Of a stretch of DNA of 64,000 bases, positions 10,201 to 16,456 are shown piece after piece. The stretch is from Streptomyces griseochromogenes (GTDB lineage: Bacteria; Actinomycetota; Actinomycetes; Streptomycetales; Streptomycetaceae). Below the pieces are notes generated by a model. That model worked only from the letters and a program-made list of their open reading frames with translations. It ran no database searches and was not told the origin of the DNA. Made by a program: the position numbers and the translations under genes. Within the stretch, counting starts at the first letter, position 1. Each line of letters opens with the position of its first letter. The stretch lies in assembly GCF_001542625.1 (NCBI RefSeq), contig NZ_CP016279.1, positions 1,550,001 to 1,614,000 on the forward strand, given 5' to 3'.

Positions 10201-10330
10201 GGGCCCGGTGATCGCCGTGGCCGTGATGACAGGAGCGGGAGGCACACATGTGGCAGCGCGACACGTACAACCACCGGCATCTGGTGATGCTGGAGGAGAC
10301 GAACCTCGTCGGGAACGTGTACTTCAGTAA
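4283..10330 (+). CDS. pksE: Iterative enediyne polyketide synthase PKSE
   Basis: This 2015-residue iterative type I synthase makes the enediyne polyene precursor. Domains in order: ketosynthase (about 10-460) with Cys222, His355 and His392; acyltransferase (about 585-900) with GHSLGEY nucleophile Ser661; acyl carrier domain with Ser1047 in the LSSLK motif; ketoreductase (about 1270-1490) with an SGGGKGLG nucleotide loop and Tyr1421; dehydratase with His1551 in DHRVDG; and a C-terminal phosphopantetheinyl transferase domain with WAVAECGGK near residue 1910. This architecture is specific to enediyne synthases. TTG at 4283 sits 6 bp after AGGAGA; GTG at 4289 is an alternative. A repetitive Ala/Pro linker lies between acyltransferase and carrier. 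The 3' end overlaps the thioesterase by 83 nt. Confidence 0.95.
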   Translation: MSVNETHDTAPHDGIAVVGMACRYPDADDPAQLWDLVLRKRRAFRRLPAERLAVEDYADPTRRDPDSIYGTRAALLEGWHFDRSAFRVPGAVHRATDPAHWLALETAARALEDAGVPGGAGLDRDRVAVVMGNTLTGEVTRARTMRLRWPYVRAVLDAVLAEEGLTGTQREKVLARTAERYLEPFPAPDDEFLAGGLANTIAGRICNQFDFHGGGFTVDGACASSLLAVTTACGRLREGSADLVLAGGVDISLDPFELVGFARLGALAEDRMRIYDKEATGFLPGEGCGVVALMRGRDAAAAGIPVYAEIRGWGISSDGAGGITRPDRRGQLLALRRAYAHAGVDPAATGLVEGHGTGTAVGDAIELQALCALRAGSARPAALGSVKANIGHTKAAAGLAGLIKACLSVHGGVLPPTTGCDSPRDELAGEDAVLRILADAAEWPPGPRVAGVSAFGFGGINTHVVLGEPRHPGPRVTALPALPRARRADPEQELILLSSDSPEELSDRLRRLSRLAPRLCDAELHDLACAWGREPHPGSVRAALIAASPEQLARRAEAAADALAETAPGTLARRPGVWAANACPGRVTLLFPGQGAPLPAGPGAIGADLAEDGASGFPGASGPRPVTGTAAAQAVVHRASLTGLRWLERLGVRAEAALGHSLGEYAALVWAGCLGVRESLDLVDRRGRTMAELCAPGTGMLALTADVAVVEELCRGTSLTVAAYNGPLAQVVAGPAGALAALARRAAERGIDARPLPVAHAFHSPAVAAAAEEFAPLVRATAFAAPRGTLLSGVSGGVCRTGGRELRELLCAQMTAPVRFWEAVRTAADRTDLFCEAGPGRALAALAAPSGVPTVSLDVGAPGPGPRAQTAAALFACGALASAEALFEGRESRPVDPWRERVFIGNPCARPASGTGTAPAGPAAPATSAGSAGPAGRAVSAERAVRAERAVPAQLSAPAEPFALVPAERSAPAGPAGRAEAVGAVVPAERPARAEPFASVVPDEPVVRPAGEDIADIVVRLAARATEFDPEALTPDQRLLSDLHLSSLKVTQMVAEAARAAGREPPAAPLTLADASLAEIIEVVRALPGAGSGDEPEAIVTGIAPWIRCFAEQLRPVAPPAPDPADRPGRITVAAPPGAAPGADALRPPPGEPTGRAELLYVPDAEAPEGLAGILGAARAALAGDGRLVLVTHGSGLSGFAGSLHQEHPELGITVLRVPPTEAGLAAAAAVAGAEPGVLRELVVREDGTCAEPVAVPLPEPAAAEPVLGPGDVLLVSGGGKGLGFEAAAAFARTTGVPLALLGRADPARDTVLRRNLERLAELGTTVRYQRADVTDPHATAHAVAEVERELGPVTAVLHASGINRPRRFDDLTEADVRAHLAPKTSGLAHLLAAVDRGRLRLLIGFGSVIGRYGLAGECHYALANGRLRQMLQDEARHLPGCRTLVLDWSVWASVGMGERLGVLDQLARKDVTPIPVERGLDLLLRLAAAPGLPTAVTVHGRMGLPPRPLPADACGPAARFLTRPRIHYPGVELVVDNVLTEATDPYLRDHRVDGLPVLPAVVGLEAMAQAASVLAGRPLRRCREVTFDQPVTPAAGAPRVLRLCALAEDGAVTVALRSDETAFGADHFRAVFPLPDGAEPADAPSLSPVTGDDPEVLAADLYGPLYFHTGRFRRVERLGGLRARQVRARLGTAVEAGWFARGLAQGLLLGSPGRNDATIHALQACVPGRRLLPVGCEEFQAAGQVPAGADGDVTVHARELWCGGGAYEWDVEAVDTDGRVLVRWHRLRLLDVGRLPRRERWIRPLLAVHLERGALALGLDPALTLGIESGAPRERTVPPVRPPHGTSRSHCGPLTLTATAPGGVAVDWQRIAPAEADGVRSALGPPYEGLWTQLRLALDEPDHAIAARLWAVAECGGKAGYGPTAPVTVDGVFEDGWVRFRSGRSLVATTVVPDRLAPEGVPEPEPGTGDGPGPVIAVAVMTGAGGTHVAARHVQPPASGDAGGDEPRRERVLQ

Positions 10331-10709
10331 CTACTTCCTGTGGCAGGGGCATTGCCGCGAGCGCTTCCTGGCCGAGCGGGCGCCGGGAGTGCTCAGGGCC
10401 CTGAGCGAGGACTTCGCCATGGTCACCGTCTCCAGCCGCTGCGACTTCCTCGCCGAGCTGTACGCCGCCGAGGAGGTGGAGGTGCGGATGTCGCTCGGCG
10501 CACGCGAGTCGAACAAGGTCACCATGCGCTTCGACTACTACCGGCTGCGGGACGGGACGGCTCAGCTGGTGGCCCGGGGAGAGCAGACCATCGCCTGTAT
10601 GCGGCGCGGCGCCGAGGGCATGGAGCCGATCGACGTGCCCGAGGAACTCGCCGAGGCGCTGCGCCCCTACGAGCGGGAACCCGCGCTGGCGGTGGCGCGG
10701 AGTGTCTGA
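10248..10709 (+). CDS. tebC: Enediyne thioesterase TEBC (hot-dog fold)
   Basis: A 153-residue single-domain hot-dog thioesterase of the SgcE10/CalE7/DynE7 type that releases the polyene chain from the PKSE carrier domain. Diagnostic is the N-terminal block ETNLVGNVYFSNYFLWQG followed by HCRERFL, which contains the family's conserved Asn and Arg positions. The ATG lies inside the 3' end of pksE in another frame (83-nt overlap), with GGAGCGGGAGG upstream, and the stop overlaps the following GTG by 8 nt. It completes the five-gene warhead cassette. Confidence 0.93.
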   Translation: MWQRDTYNHRHLVMLEETNLVGNVYFSNYFLWQGHCRERFLAERAPGVLRALSEDFAMVTVSSRCDFLAELYAAEEVEVRMSLGARESNKVTMRFDYYRLRDGTAQLVARGEQTIACMRRGAEGMEPIDVPEELAEALRPYEREPALAVARSV

Positions 10710-11400
10710 ACCGGACATCCGCCCCGGCCGCGACGGATCCGCGGCCTCGCCGCTGCCGGCCCGCACCGCCGTGGTGGGGTGCGGACGCATGGGGTCCGCT
10801 CTGGTGCACGCCGCGCTCCGGCAGGGCCTTCAGGTGCTGGCCGGTGTGCGCGAGCACCGTCGCAGACGGCCCGGTGTGCCGCCGGAGGTGGTCCAGCTGG
10901 CGCCCGGGGAAGCCGCGGCGGCGGCCGAGCTGGTGGTGCTCGCGGTGCCGCCGGGCGAGCCGCTGCGGCAGGTGGCCGAGCAGCTGGAGGCGGTGCTGGC
11001 CGGCAAGGTGGTGCTGGAGCTGTCCAACCCCGCGATGACCCGGCGCGACATGCCCGCACAGCGCGGGCCCTGGGGGCCGAGCGAAGCGGAGCTGCTGGCC
11101 CGGCGGCTTCCCCGAACGCGCGTGGCGAAGGCGCTGAACACGGTCTCGGCCAAAGCCCTCGGGCGACTTGGGTCCGTGCCCTGCGGGGAGTGGCGCCGGC
11201 CGAGCGTACCCGTCGCCGCGGACGATCCGTCGGCGCAGCGGCTGGTCTGCGCCTGGGTGGAGGCGCTGGGCCTGGAGGCGGTGCCGGCCGGACCCCTCGC
11301 GCATGCCCGCTCGCTGGAGCACCTGGCCCAGCTGCTGTGCCACATCGACGCGCAGTCGGGGCGCACGGGGCTGGTGGGCTGCCGGATCCTGCGCCCCTGA
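10702..11400 (+). CDS. NADPH-dependent F420 reductase-like oxidoreductase
   Basis: A 232-residue Rossmann protein with an N-terminal nucleotide loop (VVGCGRMGSAL), the AELVVLAVPP strand-loop and the ELSNP segment. This pattern belongs to the NADP-oxidoreductase, coenzyme F420-dependent family, which also includes ProC-like folds. The KALNTVSAKAL block is also typical of that family. Substrate and cofactor cannot be read from sequence; a role in warhead reduction or F420H2 recycling is possible. GTG starts 8 nt before the thioesterase stop, so it is coupled to the enediyne cassette. The first 20 residues look disordered. Confidence 0.7.
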   Translation: MSEPDIRPGRDGSAASPLPARTAVVGCGRMGSALVHAALRQGLQVLAGVREHRRRRPGVPPEVVQLAPGEAAAAAELVVLAVPPGEPLRQVAEQLEAVLAGKVVLELSNPAMTRRDMPAQRGPWGPSEAELLARRLPRTRVAKALNTVSAKALGRLGSVPCGEWRRPSVPVAADDPSAQRLVCAWVEALGLEAVPAGPLAHARSLEHLAQLLCHIDAQSGRTGLVGCRILRP

Positions 11401-11467
11401 ACGTCGCGGACCGTCCTCGGACAGCCCCTTGATCCACCGACCGCCGACAGCCTGAAGGAGGGCACCC

Positions 11468-12328
11468 ATGTCCGAAACGCTTGACTCCGACCGCGGGGAC
11501 GCAGACGTGCGGACCGTCATCCCCCTGCTGATGCCCGCTCCGCACGGCCCGCTCGCGGGCGTCGAGATCCGCCGCCCGGGTCCGTCCGGCCCCCACTGGA
11601 ACGGCAGCAGAGCGGCGCTGGTCTCCGGAGCGGGGGGCGCCAAGGAGGACTTCCTGCCGCTGATGCACCGTCTGGCCGAGGAGGGACACCGGCTCTTCGC
11701 CGTCGACCTGTGCGGCCAGAACGAGACCCCCGGCCCCGACGACCCCGCCGCGTACGGCATCGACGCGCTCGCCACCGACCTGGCCGTCGCGATGACGGCG
11801 GCGTGCGCCCGCAAGCCCGTGCACCTCGTCGGCCACGGTGCCGGCGCCCTGGTGGCGGCCACCGCCGTGCTCCAGGCCCGCTCCCGGGAGAGGTTCGCGC
11901 CGTCGACGTACCGCAGCCTCACCCTTGTCGCCCCCTGCTGGGACGGGCTCCTGACGGCCGATGACGCGGTGTCCGCCGACTGGGAGCGGCGGATGGCGCG
12001 GCAGCACCGCGGCGGCCTCCTCGCCGGCGAGCGCCGTGCCGTGATCCGGCAACGGCTGGCCCGCAGCCACCCGATGAACCTGGAGCACCTGGCCTCGGCC
12101 ATCGCCGGACCGGAGCTCGCCGCCGGGCTGCGCGCCGCCGGCATCCGGATGCTGGTGGTGGGCGGGGCGGAGGACCCGCTGGTCCCGGTGGACCGCACCG
12201 GGGAACTGGCTCGGCACCTCGGCGCGCGCCACGGTGTCGTCCCCGGGGCCGGACATCTGCCGCACCAGGACAACCCCGGTGCCCTCGCCGGCGTTCTGAC
12301 GGCGTTCTGGGCGGAGGACGGCGCGTGA
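11468..12328 (+). CDS. Alpha/beta-hydrolase fold protein lacking the nucleophile serine
   Basis: A 286-residue alpha/beta-hydrolase. The nucleophile elbow, normally GxSxG, reads Gly122-His-Gly124-Ala-Gly126, so the catalytic serine is a glycine (codon GGT). The acid (GGAEDPLVP) and histidine (PGAGHLPHQ) regions are still present. The protein is therefore probably non-hydrolytic, perhaps a binding protein or a catalyst of another reaction. A strong GAAGGAG ribosome site precedes the ATG, 67 bp after the reductase gene on the same strand. The following 136 bp are AT-richer than the surroundings and may hold a promoter for the tat genes. Confidence 0.75.
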   Translation: MSETLDSDRGDADVRTVIPLLMPAPHGPLAGVEIRRPGPSGPHWNGSRAALVSGAGGAKEDFLPLMHRLAEEGHRLFAVDLCGQNETPGPDDPAAYGIDALATDLAVAMTAACARKPVHLVGHGAGALVAATAVLQARSRERFAPSTYRSLTLVAPCWDGLLTADDAVSADWERRMARQHRGGLLAGERRAVIRQRLARSHPMNLEHLASAIAGPELAAGLRAAGIRMLVVGGAEDPLVPVDRTGELARHLGARHGVVPGAGHLPHQDNPGALAGVLTAFWAEDGA

Positions 12329-12464
12329 CGCGTGCAACGTGTGCGCGGCTCAACGAGTGAATCCCCGGTCGCATAGCGCCCGTTTGAGATGATATGTGGT
12401 GTAAATGTCGTTATGACAGGTGTTCGCCGGATCCAGCGACCTCGCTGTACCTCTTGGAGTGATG

Positions 12465-12971
12465 GTGTTCAACCTGAGCCCGTTCACCCTGGTCGCTCTC
12501 GCACTGATCGCGCTGTTCGTCTACGGCCCCGACAGGCTTCCCAAGGCCGTCGGGGAAGCGGCGCGTGGCCTGCGCAGGCTGCGCACGGTGCTGCGCGGCG
12601 CCACCGACGGGGTCCGGCGGGAGCTGGGTCCCGAGTACCAGGATCTGCGCCTGCGCGACCTCAACCCGCGGGCGTTCGTCACGAAGCACCTGCTGGAGGA
12701 CGGCGAGCCCTGGGACCCGCCGGAGCCGCGGTGGCAGCCGGGTCCGAAGCCCGAGGGCTGGCCGGAGCACGTGCCGTTCCCCTCGGCCGCCGAGATGGGC
12801 ATGGACGAGGGGGCGGACCCGTTCAGAGCCCCCATTCCGCACGACCGGACCTCGCCGCCGGCACGGGACACATCGGCGGACGCGGCGCCCGCTGAGCAGG
12901 CGTCGCGGACGTCCGCCGACCATACGTCCGCGCCTGAGCGCGGCGCGGGCGTACGGATGCACGACCGCTGA
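12465..12971 (+). CDS. tatB: Second TatB-type twin-arginine translocase subunit
   Basis: A 168-residue protein with one N-terminal transmembrane helix (NLSPFTLVALALIALFVYGP), the FGP-like hinge and an amphipathic helix (DRLPKAVGEAARGLRRLR). It then shows the actinobacterial TatB signature ELGPEYQDLRLRDLNPRAF, followed by a Pro-rich disordered tail. TatB forms the substrate receptor with TatC. GTG at 12465 is chosen because it gives the family-like start VFN and sits 5 bp after GGAG; ATG at 12462 is possible. It lies directly upstream of tatC, whereas streptomycete housekeeping tatA-tatC and tatB lie elsewhere, so this is probably an extra copy. Confidence 0.85.
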   Translation: MFNLSPFTLVALALIALFVYGPDRLPKAVGEAARGLRRLRTVLRGATDGVRRELGPEYQDLRLRDLNPRAFVTKHLLEDGEPWDPPEPRWQPGPKPEGWPEHVPFPSAAEMGMDEGADPFRAPIPHDRTSPPARDTSADAAPAEQASRTSADHTSAPERGAGVRMHDR

Positions 12972-13004
12972 TCTCGTCGCTCACGCAAGAGGAGTTCCGC
13001 CCCC

Positions 13005-13892
13005 GTGGACACGACCAGACTCGACAAACCCCGGACCCCGGCCGTGCAGGGCGGCCGGATGCCTCTGCGCGAGCACCTGCGCGAGCTGCGCAACCGCTTG
13101 GCGAAGGTCCTGCTCCTCGTGTTCCTCGGCACGGCGGTCGGCTGGCATCTGCACCCCTGGATCATCACCGAACTGACCGGCCCCAGCTGCCACCTGCCCG
13201 GCCTGCACGGGATCGCTCCGGCCACACCCGCCTGTCCCAACGGGCTGATGGTGATGCAGGGCGTGATGACCCCGCTGACCTTCACCTTCAAGGTGGCCCT
13301 CGCCGCCGGAGTGGTGATCTCCAGCCCGTTCTGGTCGTACCAGCTGTGGGCCTTCGCGGCGCCGGGGCTGCACCGCCACGAGAAGCGCTACGCGCTCGGG
13401 TTCGTCGCCGCCGCCGTGCCGCTGTTCCTGTCCGGGGCAGGGCTCGCCTACTGGGTGTTCCCGCAGGCCCTGCGGATCCTGCTCGGATTCACGCCGGGTG
13501 CCTTCAGCAACTCGCTGCAGGGCGATCAGTTCCTGGATTTCTTCATCAGGATGATCCTGGTGTTCGGCATCTCCTTCGAGATGCCGCTGCTGCTCGTGCT
13601 GCTCAACTTCACGGGCGTGGTGAGCGCCGGGAGCCTGCTGGCCCGCTGGCGGACCCTCGTCATGCTGATCTTCGTGTTCTCGGCCCTCGCCACCCCCACC
13701 GGCGACCCGCTCACCATGATGGTCCTCGCCGTGCCGATGACCGCCTTGTTCGCCCTGTCGCTGGCCGTGATCGTCTGGCGCGACCGGGTGCGCGCACGCA
13801 GGGCGGGACAGGCGGCGCTCTCGCCCGACGAGGCGTCCCCGCTCGACCTGACGCCGTCGCGGACCGAGGTTCCGGCGAGAAGCGGGGACTGA
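13005..13892 (+). CDS. tatC: Second TatC-type twin-arginine translocase subunit
   Basis: A 295-residue polytopic membrane protein with six predicted helices. It opens with the TatC signature MPLREHLRELRNRL, contains the FWSYQLWAFAAPGLHRHEKR cytosolic loop, and keeps the glutamate in FEMPLL that lines the signal-peptide binding site. The first periplasmic loop has two extra cysteines (SCHLPG and ATPACPNG). TatC recognises RR signal peptides. It starts 33 bp after tatB with a GAGGAG site. Position in the enediyne operon, followed by genes for secreted proteins, suggests a dedicated translocon core; no tatA is visible here, so it would have to borrow one. Confidence 0.9.
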   Translation: MDTTRLDKPRTPAVQGGRMPLREHLRELRNRLAKVLLLVFLGTAVGWHLHPWIITELTGPSCHLPGLHGIAPATPACPNGLMVMQGVMTPLTFTFKVALAAGVVISSPFWSYQLWAFAAPGLHRHEKRYALGFVAAAVPLFLSGAGLAYWVFPQALRILLGFTPGAFSNSLQGDQFLDFFIRMILVFGISFEMPLLLVLLNFTGVVSAGSLLARWRTLVMLIFVFSALATPTGDPLTMMVLAVPMTALFALSLAVIVWRDRVRARRAGQAALSPDEASPLDLTPSRTEVPARSGD

Positions 13893-13934
13893 CACGCCGC
13901 CTCCCCCCACCAAGAAGCCGTCTCGGAGCCATCT

Positions 13935-15251
13935 ATGAACACCGACACCGTCCGGCCGCACGCCGACCCGGCCGCCACCGTCCCGCGCCGTGTGCTCGTG
14001 GGACGCGCGGCGGCCGTCCTGCTGATCCTGCTGCGCGGTGGTGCGGCATTCGCCGGACACACGGCCGCCGGGGTCCTGCGCCGCGACCTCCGTACTCGCC
14101 GGGACCGCTGGCTGGTTGACCTGGTCACCCGGCTCGGCCCCGCCTTCATCAAGGCCGCCCAGCTGCTGGCCACCCGGGTGGACGTGCTGCCGCCCCGCGT
14201 GTGCGCCGCGCTCGCCCGCCTGCACGACGGCGTCCGGCCGGTGCCGCTGACGGGCGCGGCCGGCGAACTGCGCGACACCGGACTCGTACTGGACCGGGGC
14301 ACCGACGGGATCGCCCGCCCGGTCGCCGCCGGCAGCATCGCCTGCGTCTACCGTGCGACCGCTCCCGACGGCCGGAGGGTCGCGGTGAAGCTACGGCGCC
14401 CCGGAGTCGCCCGGCAGCTGGCGGTGGACCTGGAACTCATGCGCAGGGGCACCCGGCTGGTGGCCCGGCTGCCCCGGATGCGCGGTCTGCCGGCCGTCGC
14501 GGTCGTCGACCAGATGGCGCAGGCGGTCCACGGCCAGCTGGACTTCGTGAAGGAGGCGCGCTTCCTGGAGGAGTTCCGGGAGAACATGGCGCAGGAGTCC
14601 GGTCTCCGGGTCCCCGCCGTGCACCGGGAACTGAGCCACGACGGCGTTCTGGTCATGGAGTTCGTGGAGGGCCTGCGACGCCGTGAGCCCCACGAGTTCC
14701 CCGAGGGAACCCGTGAGCGGGCGGTGCTGTCGACGCTGCGCGGGATCTACCGGATGCTCTTCATCGACGGGCTGGTCCACTGCGACCTGCACCCCGGCAA
14801 TCTCTACTTCCTGCCGGACGGTGACGTGGTGCTGGTGGACGCCGGCTTCACCGTGCGCCTGGACGAGCAGACCCGCGCCACGTTCGCCTGGTTCTTCCTG
14901 CAGATGTCCATGGGGGACGGGGAGGCCTGCGCCCAGATCGTCCTGTCCACGGCGACCGCCGGGCCGCACGCCGACACGGACGGCTTCACGCGCGAACTCG
15001 CCGCGCTGGTAAGGGCGAACACCGGGGTGTGCGCGGCCGCCTTCGACCTGGTGACGTTCGGCTCCTCGCTCTTCGACATCCAGCGCCGTCACGATCTGTA
15101 CGCCGCACCGGAGTTCGTGTTCCCCCTGCTGTCCCTGCTGGTGCTGGAGGGCACCGTACGAGCCTTCGCCCCGAAGGTGGACTTCCAGAAGGAGGCCAGG
15201 CCGTATCTGATGAAGGCCCTGTTCGGCGACGCCTACCGGCAGACGGCCTGA
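13935..15251 (+). CDS. ABC1/UbiB-family atypical kinase-like protein
   Basis: A 438-residue protein of the AarF/ABC1/UbiB family. Visible are the Ala-rich nucleotide loop (AAGSIACVYRA), the VAVKL lysine, HCDLHPGN (catalytic loop) and VDAGF (metal-binding DFG equivalent). The family's KxGQ motif is altered to Lys73-Ala-Ala-Gln76. A hydrophobic N-terminal stretch (residues about 20-40) could hold it at the membrane. UbiB proteins support lipid and quinone metabolism in other bacteria; here the job is unknown. It starts 42 bp after tatC on the same strand and is the last gene before a strong terminator, so it probably belongs to the enediyne/Tat transcript. Confidence 0.8.
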   Translation: MNTDTVRPHADPAATVPRRVLVGRAAAVLLILLRGGAAFAGHTAAGVLRRDLRTRRDRWLVDLVTRLGPAFIKAAQLLATRVDVLPPRVCAALARLHDGVRPVPLTGAAGELRDTGLVLDRGTDGIARPVAAGSIACVYRATAPDGRRVAVKLRRPGVARQLAVDLELMRRGTRLVARLPRMRGLPAVAVVDQMAQAVHGQLDFVKEARFLEEFRENMAQESGLRVPAVHRELSHDGVLVMEFVEGLRRREPHEFPEGTRERAVLSTLRGIYRMLFIDGLVHCDLHPGNLYFLPDGDVVLVDAGFTVRLDEQTRATFAWFFLQMSMGDGEACAQIVLSTATAGPHADTDGFTRELAALVRANTGVCAAAFDLVTFGSSLFDIQRRHDLYAAPEFVFPLLSLLVLEGTVRAFAPKVDFQKEARPYLMKALFGDAYRQTA

Positions 15252-15299
15252 AGCGGCTCACCTCCCCGGGGCGCGGCGGTGAGCCGCGGGCGCGCGAAG

Positions 15300-15338
15300 G
15301 CCGAGCCCCGCCCACCCGGCTGGTGGACGGGGCTCGGC
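15300..15338. terminator. Bidirectional hairpin terminator between convergent genes
   Basis: An 11-bp perfect stem (GCCGAGCCCCG with CGGGGCTCGGC) encloses a second 5-bp stem (CCACC/GGTGG). It lies between the stop of the ABC1 protein and the stop of the convergent Tat-signal protein, and would serve both strands. Like many Streptomyces terminators it has no T tract. Confidence 0.75.
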
Positions 15339-15349
15339 CTGCCCGGTTC

Positions 15350-16030
15350 TCAGGCGCTCTGGTTGACCGTGACAGGGAAGCCCTGCAGCTCGGCGGCCTG
15401 GTTGCCGTTCTTGTCGAGGAGCGGCACGTTGCCGCCCAGCGTGTACCCCTGGTTGGCCGGCGGGAACGCTTTGAGCACACCCGAGCTCAGCGAGGCGGGG
15501 TTGTTCGGGTCGGTGGACAGGACCAGCGGGGCGCTGCCGTCCTTCCGGTCGATCGTGAGCGTGAAGAGCAGCTTGATGAGCATCTCCGGGAAGGGCGGGA
15601 CCGGAGGGATCGCTGTCGGGTTGCCGGGGTTCATCTGCAGCAGGCTCAGCGGGGTGATCGTGGTGTCCGACTGCTCGATGGTGACCATGAGGTTGGGGGT
15701 GTCCGCGACCACCTTGTGGCCGATGACCTCGATGACGAGACCGGTCTCGTTGCTCGTACGGACGCAGACGTCGATGCCGCCCTTGAAGTCGAGGTTGACG
15801 ACCCCGGTGTCGATCTTCAGCGGCACGTTGGAGGCGTAACAGCTGCACGGGATGTCCACGCCCACGGGCGGCAGCGCGAACGGGAACGGTTGGGCGGCGG
15901 CTCTCTCCGCCGCCTCGGCCTCCGCGGCACCCGGTACCAGAACTCCGGCGCCGACCGCTGCGGCGGTGACCGCCGCTCCCTTCATGAATCCGCGGCGGTC
16001 GCTGCCGCTGATCTCAGCAGACTCAGTCAT
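15350..16030 (-). CDS. Secreted protein with a canonical twin-arginine signal, function unknown
   Basis: A 226-residue protein whose start at 16030 follows GGAGAAAGGAAG. The N-terminus has Asp11-Arg12-Arg13-Gly-Phe-Met-Lys17, then a hydrophobic Ala/Val core and an Ala-rich cleavage region near residue 38: a textbook Tat signal. The mature part (about 190 residues) is rich in beta strands, with a Cys-Ser-Cys pair, one further cysteine (IDVCVR) and Pro/Phe-rich turns; no enzyme motif is evident. I do not recognise the family. It converges on the tatB-tatC-ABC1 genes and is an obvious candidate cargo for that translocon. Confidence 0.75.
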   Translation of the reverse strand: MTESAEISGSDRRGFMKGAAVTAAAVGAGVLVPGAAEAEAAERAAAQPFPFALPPVGVDIPCSCYASNVPLKIDTGVVNLDFKGGIDVCVRTSNETGLVIEVIGHKVVADTPNLMVTIEQSDTTITPLSLLQMNPGNPTAIPPVPPFPEMLIKLLFTLTIDRKDGSAPLVLSTDPNNPASLSSGVLKAFPPANQGYTLGGNVPLLDKNGNQAAELQGFPVTVNQSA

Positions 16031-16365
16031 CCGACTGTTCTTCCTTTCTCCACGGTGAGTGGGCAGCACATGGGCCGTCATGGAAGGCCGCTGCCACCCT
16101 GGTCGCGCATGCCTGGGTCTTACGGCAGCGTCGAGTCACCTATACCGCAGTGAAAGTGACGAACCATCATAATCGTTTCATTTCCTTCGATTGGGTCCGT
16201 TTGTCCTGACTCCGCACTGATGGGTTCGCGCACGAGGAGCCTTGCGTGGGGCCGAACGGGGGAGCGGCGCTTCCTTCATTTGCCGCCGTTCGCCTTCTCC
16301 GGAATGCGCGCGGTGGCTCGGCCACGGCGCGCCGTCACGTCTATTTCCCTTATCCATCCACACTT

Positions 16366-16394
16366 TTGAGACAATTGACGTCAAATCATATTCG
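16366..16394 (+). promoter_or_regulatory. Candidate promoter with embedded palindrome
   Basis: In the 426-bp divergent spacer 16031-16456, TTGAGA (16366-16371) and TATTCG (16389-16394) are 17 bp apart and 62 bp upstream of the ATG at 16457. The 10-bp palindrome TTGACGTCAA (16375-16384) fills part of the spacer, a plausible operator. The rest of the gap is AT-richer than average, with no other clear element; no convincing hexamer pair was found for the leftward gene. Confidence 0.4.
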
Positions 16395-16456
16395 CTGGGG
16401 TCGAATGGCGGCGGAGCCGTCGCGGCCCGCCCAGGGCAAGGGAAAGGCTGTTCCTC

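Noticed and set aside
5819..10270. Very long open frame (about 1480 codons) antisense to pksE
   Set aside because: It is the mirror of the high-GC coding frame on the other strand; its translation is Arg/Gly/Gln/His-rich without domains, while the plus strand carries a complete synthase.
15029..16153. Plus-strand open frame overlapping the ABC1 3' end and the Tat-signal gene
   Set aside because: It crosses a strong terminator, lacks a ribosome site and family resemblance, and mirrors the minus-strand gene with an RR signal.
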